From Ciceribacter thiooxidans (lineage in GTDB: Bacteria; Pseudomonadota; Alphaproteobacteria; Rhizobiales; Rhizobiaceae): DNA of 64,000 nucleotides. The notes beneath the pieces are model-generated. The model was not told the origin of the DNA and searched no databases. It worked only from the letters and a program-made list of their open reading frames with translations. Within the stretch, counting starts at the first letter, position 1, and every line of letters starts with the position of its first letter. The position numbers and the translations under genes were made by a program. Positions 40,006 to 48,747 of the stretch are shown piece after piece. The stretch lies in the NCBI RefSeq assembly GCF_014126615.1, contig NZ_CP059897.1:1318060-1382059 (forward strand), read 5' to 3'.

Positions 40006-41573
40006 GGCGTCCACCCCATCGGCGCCTCGGACAGCAGTCTCCGGTCGATCGTCGCCGCGTCGGCTGCAACCTTGACCCGCCCTTGAGAGGCCGTGACAAT
40101 GTCCCGCTCCGGCTCGATGCCGGGCATGATTTCAGTAGCGACGAGGCCATGGTCGGTGAGCCGCATGACGCAACGCTCGGTGACATAGAGCACGTCCTGT
40201 CCCTCGGCGCGCGCGCGACGGCCGGAGAAGGTCACATGCTCGACCTTCTCCACCATCTTGGTGAACTTACCCGGCTTGGCGACGCGGATGCCCTCTCCGG
40301 TGAGCTGCACCTCCGCACCCGCCTCGAACCAGCCGGAGAAGACGATCTTGCGCGCCTGCGCGGTGATATCGACGAAGCCGCCGCAACCAGCCGTGAGATA
40401 GGGCTTCTTGCCGAGCTTCGAGACGTTGACATTGCCCTCGACATCGACTTCCAGGAAGGAGAGGAAGGACACGTCGAAACCGCCGCCCTGGAAATAGATG
40501 AACTGCTGCGGCGAGGGCACGAAACCGTCGGCGTTGGAGGCGCAGCCGAAGGCGAAGTCGGTGAGCGGCATGCCTCCGACGGCGCCCTGCTCGATTGCCC
40601 AGGTGACCGCATCGGGATGGCCTTCCTCAAGCAGGATACGCGGCACCTGCGCGCTAATGCCGAAGCCGAGATTGGCCGTCATGCCGCGTTTCAACTCGAG
40701 TGCGGCCCGGCGCGCAATCACCTTCTCGACGCCGTGCCCGGCGAGCTTGAAGCTCGACCACGGCCGCATGATCTGGCCGGAGATCGCCGGATCGTAGGGC
40801 GTCTCGCAGGTCTGCTTTTGGTCCGGATCGATGACCACGAGGTCGACGAGGTGACCCGGCACCCGCACGTCGTGCGGCCTGAGGCTGCCGGCAGCCGTCA
40901 TGCGCTGCACCTGCGCGATCACGACGCCACCGTGATTGCGCACGGCAATCGCCTGTTCCAGTCCGCCGAGATAGGCCCCCTCGTGTTCATAGGTGAGGTT
41001 GCCGCGCTCGTCTGCCGTCGTCGCCCGCAGGATGCAGACGTCCGGCACGATGTTCGGAAAATGCAGCCAGGTCTCGCCGGCAAACTCCACCCGCGTGACG
41101 ATCGGCCGGGCGGCGGCTTTCGCATTCATGGCACAACCTTCACGCCGCGGATCGACGAAGGTATCGAGACCGATGCGGGTGAGGACGCCCGGTCGGCGAG
41201 CGGCTGCCTCGCGGTGCATGTCGAACATGATGCCGGAAGGCACATTGTAGGCCTCGATGCGGTCCTCAACGATCATCTTCCAGATCTCGGGCATCGGCAG
41301 GTTCGAAGGGCCGGACGGATAGGAGCCGGCGAGAACGCGGCTGATGAGGCCGTCCTTGGCGATGTGGTCGATGCCCTTGACCCCGTACATGTCGCCGGCG
41401 GCGATCGGGTGCAGCATGGTCAGGCCGCGCGGATGGCCTTCGTCGTCGAAACGTTTTCCGAGCGCTTCCAGAACGAGATCGGGGCAGCCTAGGGCGGAGG
41501 AGGACGAGACCGTGACCACCGCGCCGTCGGGAATGCGTGCGACGGCTTCGGATGCCGAAACGAGCTTGCTCAC
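40002..41573 (-). CDS. Acyl-CoA:acetate/3-ketoacid CoA-transferase (alpha and beta fused)
   Basis: A 523-residue family I CoA-transferase in which the alpha part (about 1-270) and beta part (about 280-520) are joined, as in YdiF-type enzymes. The catalytic glutamate is Glu328 in WAIEQGAVGG. It moves CoA from acetyl-CoA or another donor to a carboxylic acid. The GTG start at 41573 overlaps the stop of the Gfo/Idh/MocA gene (GTGA). It is unusual to find such an enzyme directly behind a sugar-type dehydrogenase, which suggests that a sugar- or polyol-derived acid is converted to a CoA ester. Confidence 0.92.
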   Translation of the reverse strand: MSKLVSASEAVARIPDGAVVTVSSSSALGCPDLVLEALGKRFDDEGHPRGLTMLHPIAAGDMYGVKGIDHIAKDGLISRVLAGSYPSGPSNLPMPEIWKMIVEDRIEAYNVPSGIMFDMHREAAARRPGVLTRIGLDTFVDPRREGCAMNAKAAARPIVTRVEFAGETWLHFPNIVPDVCILRATTADERGNLTYEHEGAYLGGLEQAIAVRNHGGVVIAQVQRMTAAGSLRPHDVRVPGHLVDLVVIDPDQKQTCETPYDPAISGQIMRPWSSFKLAGHGVEKVIARRAALELKRGMTANLGFGISAQVPRILLEEGHPDAVTWAIEQGAVGGMPLTDFAFGCASNADGFVPSPQQFIYFQGGGFDVSFLSFLEVDVEGNVNVSKLGKKPYLTAGCGGFVDITAQARKIVFSGWFEAGAEVQLTGEGIRVAKPGKFTKMVEKVEHVTFSGRRARAEGQDVLYVTERCVMRLTDHGLVATEIMPGIEPERDIVTASQGRVKVAADAATIDRRLLSEAPMGWTP

Positions 41574-42571
41574 TTGGCACCTCCATAGTCGATATCGACG
41601 GCGGCGCCGGTCAGCGCGGCCTCGCGAACGGCGAGCGCGACCGCAAGCGACTTGGCACCGTCCCAGCCGTTCGCGGCGGGTTCACCACGGCCTGCGGCAG
41701 CCGCATGGAAGCGCCGCACCGCTTCGCCGTAAAGATCGTGGGAATCATAGGGGACCGCCTCGCGGCCGGCCGCGGTGACGAGTTCGATCGCGCCGACCGG
41801 GTTCTGCGTCATCACGCCTCTTGCGAAGATCGAACCTTCGGTGCCGTGCACCTCGAGGCCGGTCCCGGCGAACGGGTGAGTGAAGCTTTCATGGCTCATC
41901 ACCATGATGCCGGACGGCATCGACCAGACGGACATGACCGAATCCTCGACACCCTGCCCGAGGCCGGACGCGGCCATCTGCGCGACCACCGTCTTCGGGT
42001 CCTCGCCGGTGAGGAAGCGGACGACATCCGCATCATGCACGGTGATGTCCGGGATGACGCCGCCGCCGGCGGCAGGAGAATTGATGCGCCAGCCCTGCAG
42101 GCTTTCCGGCAGATGCACAGCGTGATGGAGTCGCAGCGACAGTACCCGCCCGATGCGCCCGTCCCGGATCAGGGACTGGACGGCGCGGTGGCTGCCCGAG
42201 CAACGAAGATGATGATTGGTGGCGAAGACCGCGCCCCGCTTCTCCGCCGCACGCACCATCGAGACGGCATCGGCAAGGGACATCGCCAGCGGCTTTTCGC
42301 AGAGGACGTGCTTGCCGGCCGCAATCGCAGCCAAGGCCTGAGGCAGGTGCTTTTCATTCGTCGTGGAGATGTAGACGGCCTCGATACCCGGATCGGCGAG
42401 CGCCTCCTCGACGCTGCTACCCGAGAGAGGAATATCATGGGCCGCGACAAAGGCGGCGCCGCGTTCTGCCGAGGAACTCACCACGCGGACAATCTCGCCG
42501 CCCTCGGCCCTCAAAGCCCGGATCATGTACTGTGCAGCGATGGTACTCGCCCCGATCAGCGCCCAGCGCAT
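41570..42571 (-). CDS. Gfo/Idh/MocA family oxidoreductase
   Basis: A 333-residue NAD(P)-dependent dehydrogenase: N-terminal Rossmann motif MRWALIGASTIAAQYMI, the signature CEKPLAMSLADAV (EKP, with catalytic Lys), and a C-terminal alpha/beta domain with INSPAAGGGVIPDITVHDADVVRFL, in which Asp and His form the active site. Members oxidise inositols, glucosides or levoglucosan-like sugars, often at C-3. ATG 42571 is preceded by GGGAGGACGGAG. It is the first gene of a four-gene operon and lies right behind a promoter with two operator palindromes. Confidence 0.92.
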   Translation of the reverse strand: MRWALIGASTIAAQYMIRALRAEGGEIVRVVSSSAERGAAFVAAHDIPLSGSSVEEALADPGIEAVYISTTNEKHLPQALAAIAAGKHVLCEKPLAMSLADAVSMVRAAEKRGAVFATNHHLRCSGSHRAVQSLIRDGRIGRVLSLRLHHAVHLPESLQGWRINSPAAGGGVIPDITVHDADVVRFLTGEDPKTVVAQMAASGLGQGVEDSVMSVWSMPSGIMVMSHESFTHPFAGTGLEVHGTEGSIFARGVMTQNPVGAIELVTAAGREAVPYDSHDLYGEAVRRFHAAAAGRGEPAANGWDGAKSLAVALAVREAALTGAAVDIDYGGAK

Positions 42572-42591
42572 CTCCGTCCTCCCGAACAAAA

Positions 42592-42636
42592 TTGGATCGT
42601 TCCAATTTGTATATGGAACGTTCCAAATGGAGTCAA
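42592..42636 (-). promoter_or_regulatory. Promoter with two LacI-type operators for the Gfo/Idh/MocA operon
   Basis: On the minus strand, TTGACT (-35, 42631-42636) and TATACA (-10, 42608-42613) are separated by exactly 17 bases. A perfect 12-base palindrome, TGGAACGTTCCA (42614-42625), fills the spacer. A second palindrome, TTGGATCGTTCCAA (42592-42605, one mismatched pair), covers the expected transcription start. Their centres are 21 bases apart, two helical turns. This is the arrangement of a repressed LacI-family promoter. The core AACGTT matches the site at 36413. The rest of the 199-base gap (42572-42770) shows no gene. Confidence 0.82.
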
Positions 42637-42770
42637 TAGGAAAATCACGCTGTGATGTACCGATTGGATCGAGAGGTTATCGCTCAGCCGGCTCGCAGGC
42701 CGTAGAGAATGAACACCAGTGACAACGCCGCTTGCTCGGACGATGGGCGGCGGCAACCACGCTCCCCGCC

Positions 42771-43892
42771 TTATCGCCTTGCGGTGCGCCGGCTTTCCGC
42801 GCCCGAGACTTCTGGCCCGCTCCGTTCCGCAATCGCCCGAACAAGAAGCAGCATGACGAGCGCCTGGCCGTAAGGCGCCGGGACATTGGGGATCTGCCGG
42901 TAGAAGTCCAGCGTATGACCCATCGGCGTACCGTCGGAGACTTCAAGCACAATCCCGCTGTCGTCGATCCGCGCCAGAACCGCTTCGAGCGCCTTGTCCG
43001 CGACCGGCTTCAATCCTGCATCCAGCAGGCCGAGATCGATGCCGCGCAGGATGCCGTAGGCGATCGCCGCCGTTGCAGACGTCTCCTCCGGCGAACCCGG
43101 ATCGCAAACCAGCGTGCAGAACATGCCGTTGTCGCGCTGGTGGGCGGCAAGCGTCCTCACCTGCGAGCGCAGCACGAAAGTGAGGTGCCGCCGCAAATGG
43201 TCCGGCACGTGGGAGACGAGACTGAAGAGTTCCGGGATCGCCACGGTGATCCAGGAATTGCCCCGCGCCCAGAACGCCTTGGCGAAATTGTGCCGGCCGT
43301 TGAAGGTCCAGCCATGATACCAGAGACCCGTCACCGGATCGGCGAGATAGCGCTCGTGCACGAGAAACTGGTAGAAGGCTTCCTCAATCCAGTCCTGCCG
43401 GCCGAAACGCTGACCAGCGCGGGCGAGAAAGAGACACGTCATGAACAGCGTGTCGTCCCAGAGTTCGCCGTCATTCATCCGCTCCTTCACGACGTGCTGG
43501 AATCCGTCGTCCTCGGTGCGCGCGAGCTTCGTCATCAGCCAGTCGGCCCAGTCCCGGACCAGCGCCTCCCAGTCCGGACGATCGACATGGTCGATCAGCA
43601 CGCTGAGCGGCAGCATCGGAGAAGAGGAATTGACCTGGCGCGGCGGCAGCCCGCGGCCGATCTGCCAGTCGTACCACCGCGCGATCGCCTCGATCAGCGA
43701 GCGGTCGCCAACCGCCTCGGCATGGCGGATCAGCCCATAGATGCCGACACCAACCTCCCAGTCCCATTCATCGAACTGCAACTGGTAAGCACCATCGGGC
43801 GCGGCGACGGTCTCGTTGATGCCCTTGAGGCGGGCAAGGCCCAGTGCAACGCGGGAGAGTGTCTCGGAAAGTAGCTCGGGCTCGATCAACAT
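42771..43892 (-). CDS. Unsaturated glucuronyl/rhamnogalacturonyl hydrolase (GH105/GH88 family)
   Basis: A 373-residue (alpha/alpha)6-barrel enzyme. Key segments are NDGELWDDTLFMTCLFLARAGQ with the catalytic aspartate, WARGNSWITVAIPEL and ETSATAAIAYGILRGI. GH105/88 enzymes hydrate the vinyl-ether bond of delta-4,5-unsaturated uronic acids at the non-reducing end of oligosaccharides that polysaccharide lyases have made. No signal peptide is seen, so it acts in the cytoplasm on imported oligosaccharides. ATG 43892 has AGGATCGCC upstream; GTG 43907 is possible. It follows the unrecognised 835-residue gene by 27 bases. Confidence 0.9.
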   Translation of the reverse strand: MLIEPELLSETLSRVALGLARLKGINETVAAPDGAYQLQFDEWDWEVGVGIYGLIRHAEAVGDRSLIEAIARWYDWQIGRGLPPRQVNSSSPMLPLSVLIDHVDRPDWEALVRDWADWLMTKLARTEDDGFQHVVKERMNDGELWDDTLFMTCLFLARAGQRFGRQDWIEEAFYQFLVHERYLADPVTGLWYHGWTFNGRHNFAKAFWARGNSWITVAIPELFSLVSHVPDHLRRHLTFVLRSQVRTLAAHQRDNGMFCTLVCDPGSPEETSATAAIAYGILRGIDLGLLDAGLKPVADKALEAVLARIDDSGIVLEVSDGTPMGHTLDFYRQIPNVPAPYGQALVMLLLVRAIAERSGPEVSGAESRRTARR

Positions 43893-43919
43893 CGGCGATC
43901 CTGTCACAAGAGAAGACGG

Positions 43920-46427
43920 TCAGAAGGAATAGGCGTCGAAATGCCGGATGGCGGGGTCGAGGCTGCGGTTGGGGAAGTCGCAAGACTTGCCGCCGACGGT
44001 CAGCCCGTGCTCCCGATCAAGGGCGAGCGTGGCGCTGCCCGGCCGATCGAAAACAAGCTGCCCGGTCGCGTCGAGCGACATGGAGACGCCGGCAAGGTGA
44101 TCCTGGAAGGCGGCGAAGTCCGCCGGGCTGGAGCCTTCCCCGACCAGCGCCACCCAGCCGCAATGGAGGCCTTCGGCGCGGAACTCGATGCCGGCGCCGG
44201 GACCCGTAGTGACGGCCTCGATCGGCCTTGTCGCCGAGAGCCCGGCAAAACCCCGCCCGGCTCTGAGCACGATCCAGTTGCCGAAGCGCTCGACCGCATC
44301 GAAGGCATCCGTCTGAACATAGGCATGGGTGAAGGGCTGGCGGGCGTTTTCGCCGAGGTCGAAGAGGAGCATCGCGACGTTCTCGTACTGCGCCACGCGC
44401 GGCAGCGAGCCGTTGCCCGCCCAGTAGGACGGCCGCTGGCTGCCCCAAGGGTCGTCCTCGCCGGGATGGTTGATCCAGGCACGGGCAAAGGGGTCGGCGG
44501 CGAAGCGCAGGTCGACGACATGCTGCTGATGTCCGCGACCGCCGGGCTTGCCGTCGACCATCGACGACAACTGCACCGCGGCCGTCTTGTACAGCGCCAG
44601 CCGCGCCGCCTCATCGTGCCCCTGAACGTAATGCGCCGTCAGCGCCTTGTCGGGCTCTGGCTCGACCACCGCGCAGGCCGCTGCGGGCGGCTCGTAGCCA
44701 CCGGAGCAGAACATCGGTAGCGCCGCCACGCCGTCGTTCAGCCAACCCTTCCCGAAGGCGACGGTGGCGAAAGGAGCGAGTTCGGTCAGCGGCCCGGCGC
44801 GCAGTTCCTTGTCGTAGGCACGCCCCATGGTGCCGGCCGGCACACCGGCCAGCGTGTGCAGCCCGATCATCAGCATCAGCCGGTCGAGCAACGCCCGCGC
44901 ACGCGCCTTGATCGCACCCTCCCCGAGGTGCTCCAGCGCCAGCAGGCCGATGAAATCGATCGGGTAATAGGCGGCGGAGTTCCATTCCGCTAGCCCGTGG
45001 CGTTCGACGGAATCGAACCATTTCGAAAGCCGTTCCTCGCCGAGGCGGGCCTGTTCGCTGCCCCTGCGCCCGGAGCAGCTGAAGGTCTCCTCCGGCAGCA
45101 GACGGCCGGCCAGATATTGCGAGACATGGAAGCAGAGGACGTGGTTCTCGCTCCAGAACCACATGACGTCGTTGCCCGGCTCGTCGACCCAGTAGCGGTA
45201 GTCGAGAACCGCCCGCCGGATCTCGTGACGCGTCGCCTCGGGCAGATCGTCACGATAATCCGCATAGAGCCAGAGCAGCGGCACCATCACGAAATCGGAG
45301 CAGTCCCGGCGTTCGTCGATGGTGGCCAGCATGTCGGCGATGATTGCCTGAACCGTGGCATCCGTCGACCGCCCGGTCGCCAGGATGGCAATCGCACGGC
45401 CTATCCGCATCTCGCCCTTGGCGGCGGCGTAGTCGAGCGCCAGTGCCTTGCGTTCTGCCAGCGGCCGGCCCGAAAGATCGCGGAACGGCGCGGTGAAGGT
45501 CGCGAACGCGATGTGTCGCGAGACCCTGTTGTCCCCGACGGAGAAGGTGAGTTCGAGCGGATGATATCCATCGGCAAGCCCATCGGCTCCGGGCAACTCG
45601 ACGGTGGTCGACCCCGCCTTCAGAAGACCCTGAACGTCGAGAAGCGGCGGCTTGTCGCTCATATGGACGCTCGGCTGGATGCGGCCGCGCACGGTGACGT
45701 CAACGATTGCCGGCCGCTCCACCCTGAGCCGCAGCCGACCGTCGCGTACATGCAGCGGCTCCGGCCGCACCTCCGCCGCGAGGTCCTTCAACAGCCCGAC
45801 CGTCGCGCCGGAGATCGCGACGGGAAGGTGTGCCGTAAGCATGTCGGGGCCAAGCGAGGTCAGCTCGAAATACCAGAGCGCGTCGCGCTCGGCGAGTTCC
45901 TCAGTGAGCACGACCACCTCCGAGCCGCCGGCCTTCAACGGCAACCGGATTTCGGTTTCGGATTCTCTGTTGCGGCGGAAGGGTTCGAACACCGCGCACT
46001 GGACGCCGTCCACCCAGATCCGCACGCCGCCGCAAGTGGCAAGCCGGAATACATAGTCTCCGGCATGTGCCGGCACGAGTTCAGTCTTCAGCCAGCGCGC
46101 AAGCCGCGTCGGGCGATGCCAGAACCCGGAGAACTCCACCCGCCGGTTGAAACCGGGTAGGTAGAGCCCGTCGATCTCGAATTGGTGCCGGAAGGCTACG
46201 CGGCGGGACTTGAGCTCCCGCCACAACGCCACCCGGCATGGCAGGTCGCCGACATCGACGAAGCCGTTGACGAAACGGTAGCTGACCCGATCCTCGGCAA
46301 GCGCCGGCTCGCCGGGATAGAGACGAGCCTCGACCGGCGACATGGCCCAGGCCGTGACGGTCTCACCCGGAGCGACGGCAAAGCCCGTGGCAGCAGATGC
46401 GGTTTCGGCAAATCGCGGCGCCGTCAT
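43920..46427 (-). CDS. Large protein of unknown function; candidate polysaccharide lyase/hydrolase
   Basis: An 835-residue protein that I do not recognise. Residues 95-190 resemble a PA14-like beta-sandwich (SGFWHRPTRLARWLKTEL, GDYVFRLATCGGVRIWVDG, EIRLPLKAGG). Residues about 225-315 look like a beta-rich domain, and about 325-640 like an alpha-helical toroid. Two dense aromatic/polar blocks, MWFWSENHVLCFHVSQYLAGRL (422-443) and AEWNSAAYYPIDFIG (480-494), could be an active site of the Asn/His/Tyr kind used by toroid lyases. No signal peptide is seen. Its ATGA overlaps the HAD gene stop, and GH105, which needs lyase products, follows directly. The longer frame to 46766 is shadow. Confidence 0.8.
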   Translation of the reverse strand: MTAPRFAETASAATGFAVAPGETVTAWAMSPVEARLYPGEPALAEDRVSYRFVNGFVDVGDLPCRVALWRELKSRRVAFRHQFEIDGLYLPGFNRRVEFSGFWHRPTRLARWLKTELVPAHAGDYVFRLATCGGVRIWVDGVQCAVFEPFRRNRESETEIRLPLKAGGSEVVVLTEELAERDALWYFELTSLGPDMLTAHLPVAISGATVGLLKDLAAEVRPEPLHVRDGRLRLRVERPAIVDVTVRGRIQPSVHMSDKPPLLDVQGLLKAGSTTVELPGADGLADGYHPLELTFSVGDNRVSRHIAFATFTAPFRDLSGRPLAERKALALDYAAAKGEMRIGRAIAILATGRSTDATVQAIIADMLATIDERRDCSDFVMVPLLWLYADYRDDLPEATRHEIRRAVLDYRYWVDEPGNDVMWFWSENHVLCFHVSQYLAGRLLPEETFSCSGRRGSEQARLGEERLSKWFDSVERHGLAEWNSAAYYPIDFIGLLALEHLGEGAIKARARALLDRLMLMIGLHTLAGVPAGTMGRAYDKELRAGPLTELAPFATVAFGKGWLNDGVAALPMFCSGGYEPPAAACAVVEPEPDKALTAHYVQGHDEAARLALYKTAAVQLSSMVDGKPGGRGHQQHVVDLRFAADPFARAWINHPGEDDPWGSQRPSYWAGNGSLPRVAQYENVAMLLFDLGENARQPFTHAYVQTDAFDAVERFGNWIVLRAGRGFAGLSATRPIEAVTTGPGAGIEFRAEGLHCGWVALVGEGSSPADFAAFQDHLAGVSMSLDATGQLVFDRPGSATLALDREHGLTVGGKSCDFPNRSLDPAIRHFDAYSF

Positions 46428-47698
46428 GACGATACCTCGGGGCACGACGCCAGCTCCGGCAAGCTGAGCTCGATCCGTTCGAGCAGCTCCGGCAGCTTCC
46501 AGATGTGCGAGATGGTGAAGAGCGGGCGCTCGCGGCGCAGACGCGGCACGTGACTGCGCCGTGTCGACCAGGAGAGAAACACACTCATCATGCCGAAGCG
46601 GTTGGCGCCGAGAACGTCCCGTTCGAGATTGTTGCCGACCATGACACTGCGTACCCGCTCCGCGTCGGTAAGGCCGAGTGCCGTCATTGCCGCGGAGAAC
46701 ATCTTCTCCGAGGGCTTCAATTCGCCAACGTCGCCGGAAATGACGTGGGCTTCGAAGCGCTCCCACAGACCGTATGCACCGAGAACATTCTCGAAGGTCG
46801 CACGCGGCCCGTCAGCGACCAGAGCGAGCCGGTAACCGCTGCGAGAAAGCTGCTCGACCACCTCGCCGGCTCCCGGAATGAGCGCAGCCTTCAGCACGAC
46901 TTCCGTCCCCGGTATTTTCTCCTCTGTCGACTCGTCTACCAGCGTGTCGCCGCAGTCGAGGAAGACGGCGGCAAGATGGGGGACAGTCGCCGGCAGCGCT
47001 GTAACAAGCGACGAGACCCTCCCGGGAATCCACGCCTTCAGCCGCGACCAGGGCACCAGTGCCAACCCCTCGCCGGCATCGCTGTCGCAGCCGAATTGCC
47101 AGGCGGGCGTGAACCGCATGCGCTTCAGCTTCAGCGTAGCGAGCCGGTTTTGGAACGGAGACGCGGCGATCAGTCCGCGGTCGGAGAACCGGTTCGACCG
47201 ATGGACGCCCTGCGCGCCGACAAAGGCGCCGCACATACCCTCGATCAGCAGGCCGGCTTTCGCCCGCATCTCGCCGGGGTCCGCCCAATGCGCGTGCTTT
47301 CCCGGTTCGAGATAGAGGACCGGCCGCGGCCCCTCGACGGGCAATGAACCGTCCGGCCGCGTCATCGTGCGCCGGGCGCCGTGGCGCGAGGCCTCCACCT
47401 TCACCGCCCGCCCGGCCGCATCGACATGCACCCAGACATGCTCCAGATCGTAAAGGTGCTGGATATCCCAGTCGTACCAGATCGCATACTCGATCACGCA
47501 GTCCGCAACCGGCCGGATCGTGAATTTGGAGGAAACGGACTGCATCTCACCCCGATAGACGGCGTAGCCGGCCGCGAGTGGACGGAACGGTTCTCGGTCG
47601 TCGAGCCTCAAGAGAGGGCAATGTCGCTCGGCGAGTGCGAGATCAGAGTCCTCGGCCGATCCCGTGAGCGCGACAGGCATGGTGGAGAGAACATTCAT
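46424..47698 (-). CDS. HAD-superfamily hydrolase fused to an unrecognised N-terminal domain
   Basis: A 424-residue protein. Residues about 242-410 are a HAD hydrolase: nucleophile motif FLDCGDTLVDES (Asp248, Asp251), VADGPRATFENVL, SGDVGELKPSEKMF with the conserved Lys and MVGNNLERDVLGANRFGM. Residues about 30-235 form a beta-rich region that I do not recognise (YAIWYDWDIQHLYDLEHVWVHVDAAG; YLEPGKHAHWADP). ATG 47698 overlaps the ATPase stop. A phosphatase acting on a phosphorylated sugar is plausible. The N-terminal half with its His/Trp/Asp-rich strands might bind a carbohydrate. Confidence 0.82.
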   Translation of the reverse strand: MNVLSTMPVALTGSAEDSDLALAERHCPLLRLDDREPFRPLAAGYAVYRGEMQSVSSKFTIRPVADCVIEYAIWYDWDIQHLYDLEHVWVHVDAAGRAVKVEASRHGARRTMTRPDGSLPVEGPRPVLYLEPGKHAHWADPGEMRAKAGLLIEGMCGAFVGAQGVHRSNRFSDRGLIAASPFQNRLATLKLKRMRFTPAWQFGCDSDAGEGLALVPWSRLKAWIPGRVSSLVTALPATVPHLAAVFLDCGDTLVDESTEEKIPGTEVVLKAALIPGAGEVVEQLSRSGYRLALVADGPRATFENVLGAYGLWERFEAHVISGDVGELKPSEKMFSAAMTALGLTDAERVRSVMVGNNLERDVLGANRFGMMSVFLSWSTRRSHVPRLRRERPLFTISHIWKLPELLERIELSLPELASCPEVSS

Positions 47699-48747
47699 GC
47701 CGCGGGCACCCCGGTGAGTTCGAGGTTTTCGGCGTGGTGGCAGCGCGCCTGCCGACCCGGCAGCACGGTCCGGAGCTCGGGAATTTCCATGCGGCAACGC
47801 TCATCGGCATAGGCACATCGCGGGTGGAACGGGCAACCGGACGGAACGTTCATCGCATCGGCGATCTCGCCCTTAAGGGGCACGCGCTTGCGCGTGCGGT
47901 TGCCGCGTGGGTCCGGTTGCGGAACGGCCGCAAGCAAGGCTTCGGTATAGGGATGCAATGGCTTTGCGAACAGGGCATCGGTCTCGCCGACCTCCATCAG
48001 GCGGCCGAGATACATGACGCCCACACGGTCGGATATATGCTCGACCATGCCGAGATCGTGGGTGATGAACAGGTAGGTGAGACCGAACTGCTCCTGCAGG
48101 TCCTGCATCAGGTTGATGTTCTGCGCCGCGACCGACACGTCGAGCGCCGAGACGGCCTCGTCCGCGGCGATGAACCGCGGCTGCAGCGCGAGCGCCCGGG
48201 CAATCCCGATCCTCTGGCGCTGGCCGCCGGAAAAGGCGTGCGGGTAGCGTGAGGCGTATTCGGGACGAAGGCCGACGAGTTGGAGCAGTTCCGCAACCCG
48301 GTCGGCGATTTCCGCCCGCGTGCCGACGCCATGGATCACAAGGGGCTCGCCGACGAGATCGAGCAGCGTCATTCGCGGATCGAGCGAGGAATAGGGGTCC
48401 TGGAAGATCATCTGCATCTCGCGCCGGATCTGCCTCAGGTCGCGATCGGAGAGGCTGGTGATATCGACGACCTCCCCGTTCTCGCGCCGGAAGAGGATCT
48501 CGCCGCCGGTGAGATCATAGGCCCTGAGGATGAGCCGGGCGATCGACGACTTGCCGGAGCCGCTCTCCCCGACCAGACCGAAGGTCTCGCCCTTGCGGAT
48601 GTCGAAGGAGATGTCGTCGACCGCCTTGACGGTCGCGATCTCGCGATGCCGCCAGCCGCCGAACACCGGGAAGTGCTTCTTCGCACCGCGGACGGAGATC
48701 AGGACCTCGTCATTCATCGAGAGTGCTTGAGTGGGTTGGAACGTCAT
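47695..48747 (-). CDS. Oligopeptide-type ABC transporter ATP-binding protein (OppF/DppF type)
   Basis: A 350-residue ATPase with Walker [22 protein letters not shown], signature FSGGQRQRIGIARAL, Walker B FIAADEAVSALDV and the C-terminal oligopeptide-type cysteine motif CPFHPRCAYADERC typical of OppD/OppF proteins. It pairs with the ATPase encoded just upstream, with which it overlaps as ATGA. ATG 48747 has GGAGGCCGCC before it; ATG 48717 is the second choice. Here the carbohydrate genes around it suggest import of oligosaccharides, as in the AgpA system of Sinorhizobium. Confidence 0.94.
   Translation of the reverse strand: MTFQPTQALSMNDEVLISVRGAKKHFPVFGGWRHREIATVKAVDDISFDIRKGETFGLVGESGSGKSSIARLILRAYDLTGGEILFRRENGEVVDITSLSDRDLRQIRREMQMIFQDPYSSLDPRMTLLDLVGEPLVIHGVGTRAEIADRVAELLQLVGLRPEYASRYPHAFSGGQRQRIGIARALALQPRFIAADEAVSALDVSVAAQNINLMQDLQEQFGLTYLFITHDLGMVEHISDRVGVMYLGRLMEVGETDALFAKPLHPYTEALLAAVPQPDPRGNRTRKRVPLKGEIADAMNVPSGCPFHPRCAYADERCRMEIPELRTVLPGRQARCHHAENLELTGVPAA

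Noticed and set aside
40083..41492. A 469-codon plus-strand frame
   Set aside because: Antisense shadow of the CoA-transferase; His/Asp/Arg-rich composition and no motifs.
46428..46766. 113-codon N-terminal extension of the 835-residue protein
   Set aside because: Overlaps the HAD gene throughout and has no family-like pattern; the ATGA junction gives the better start.
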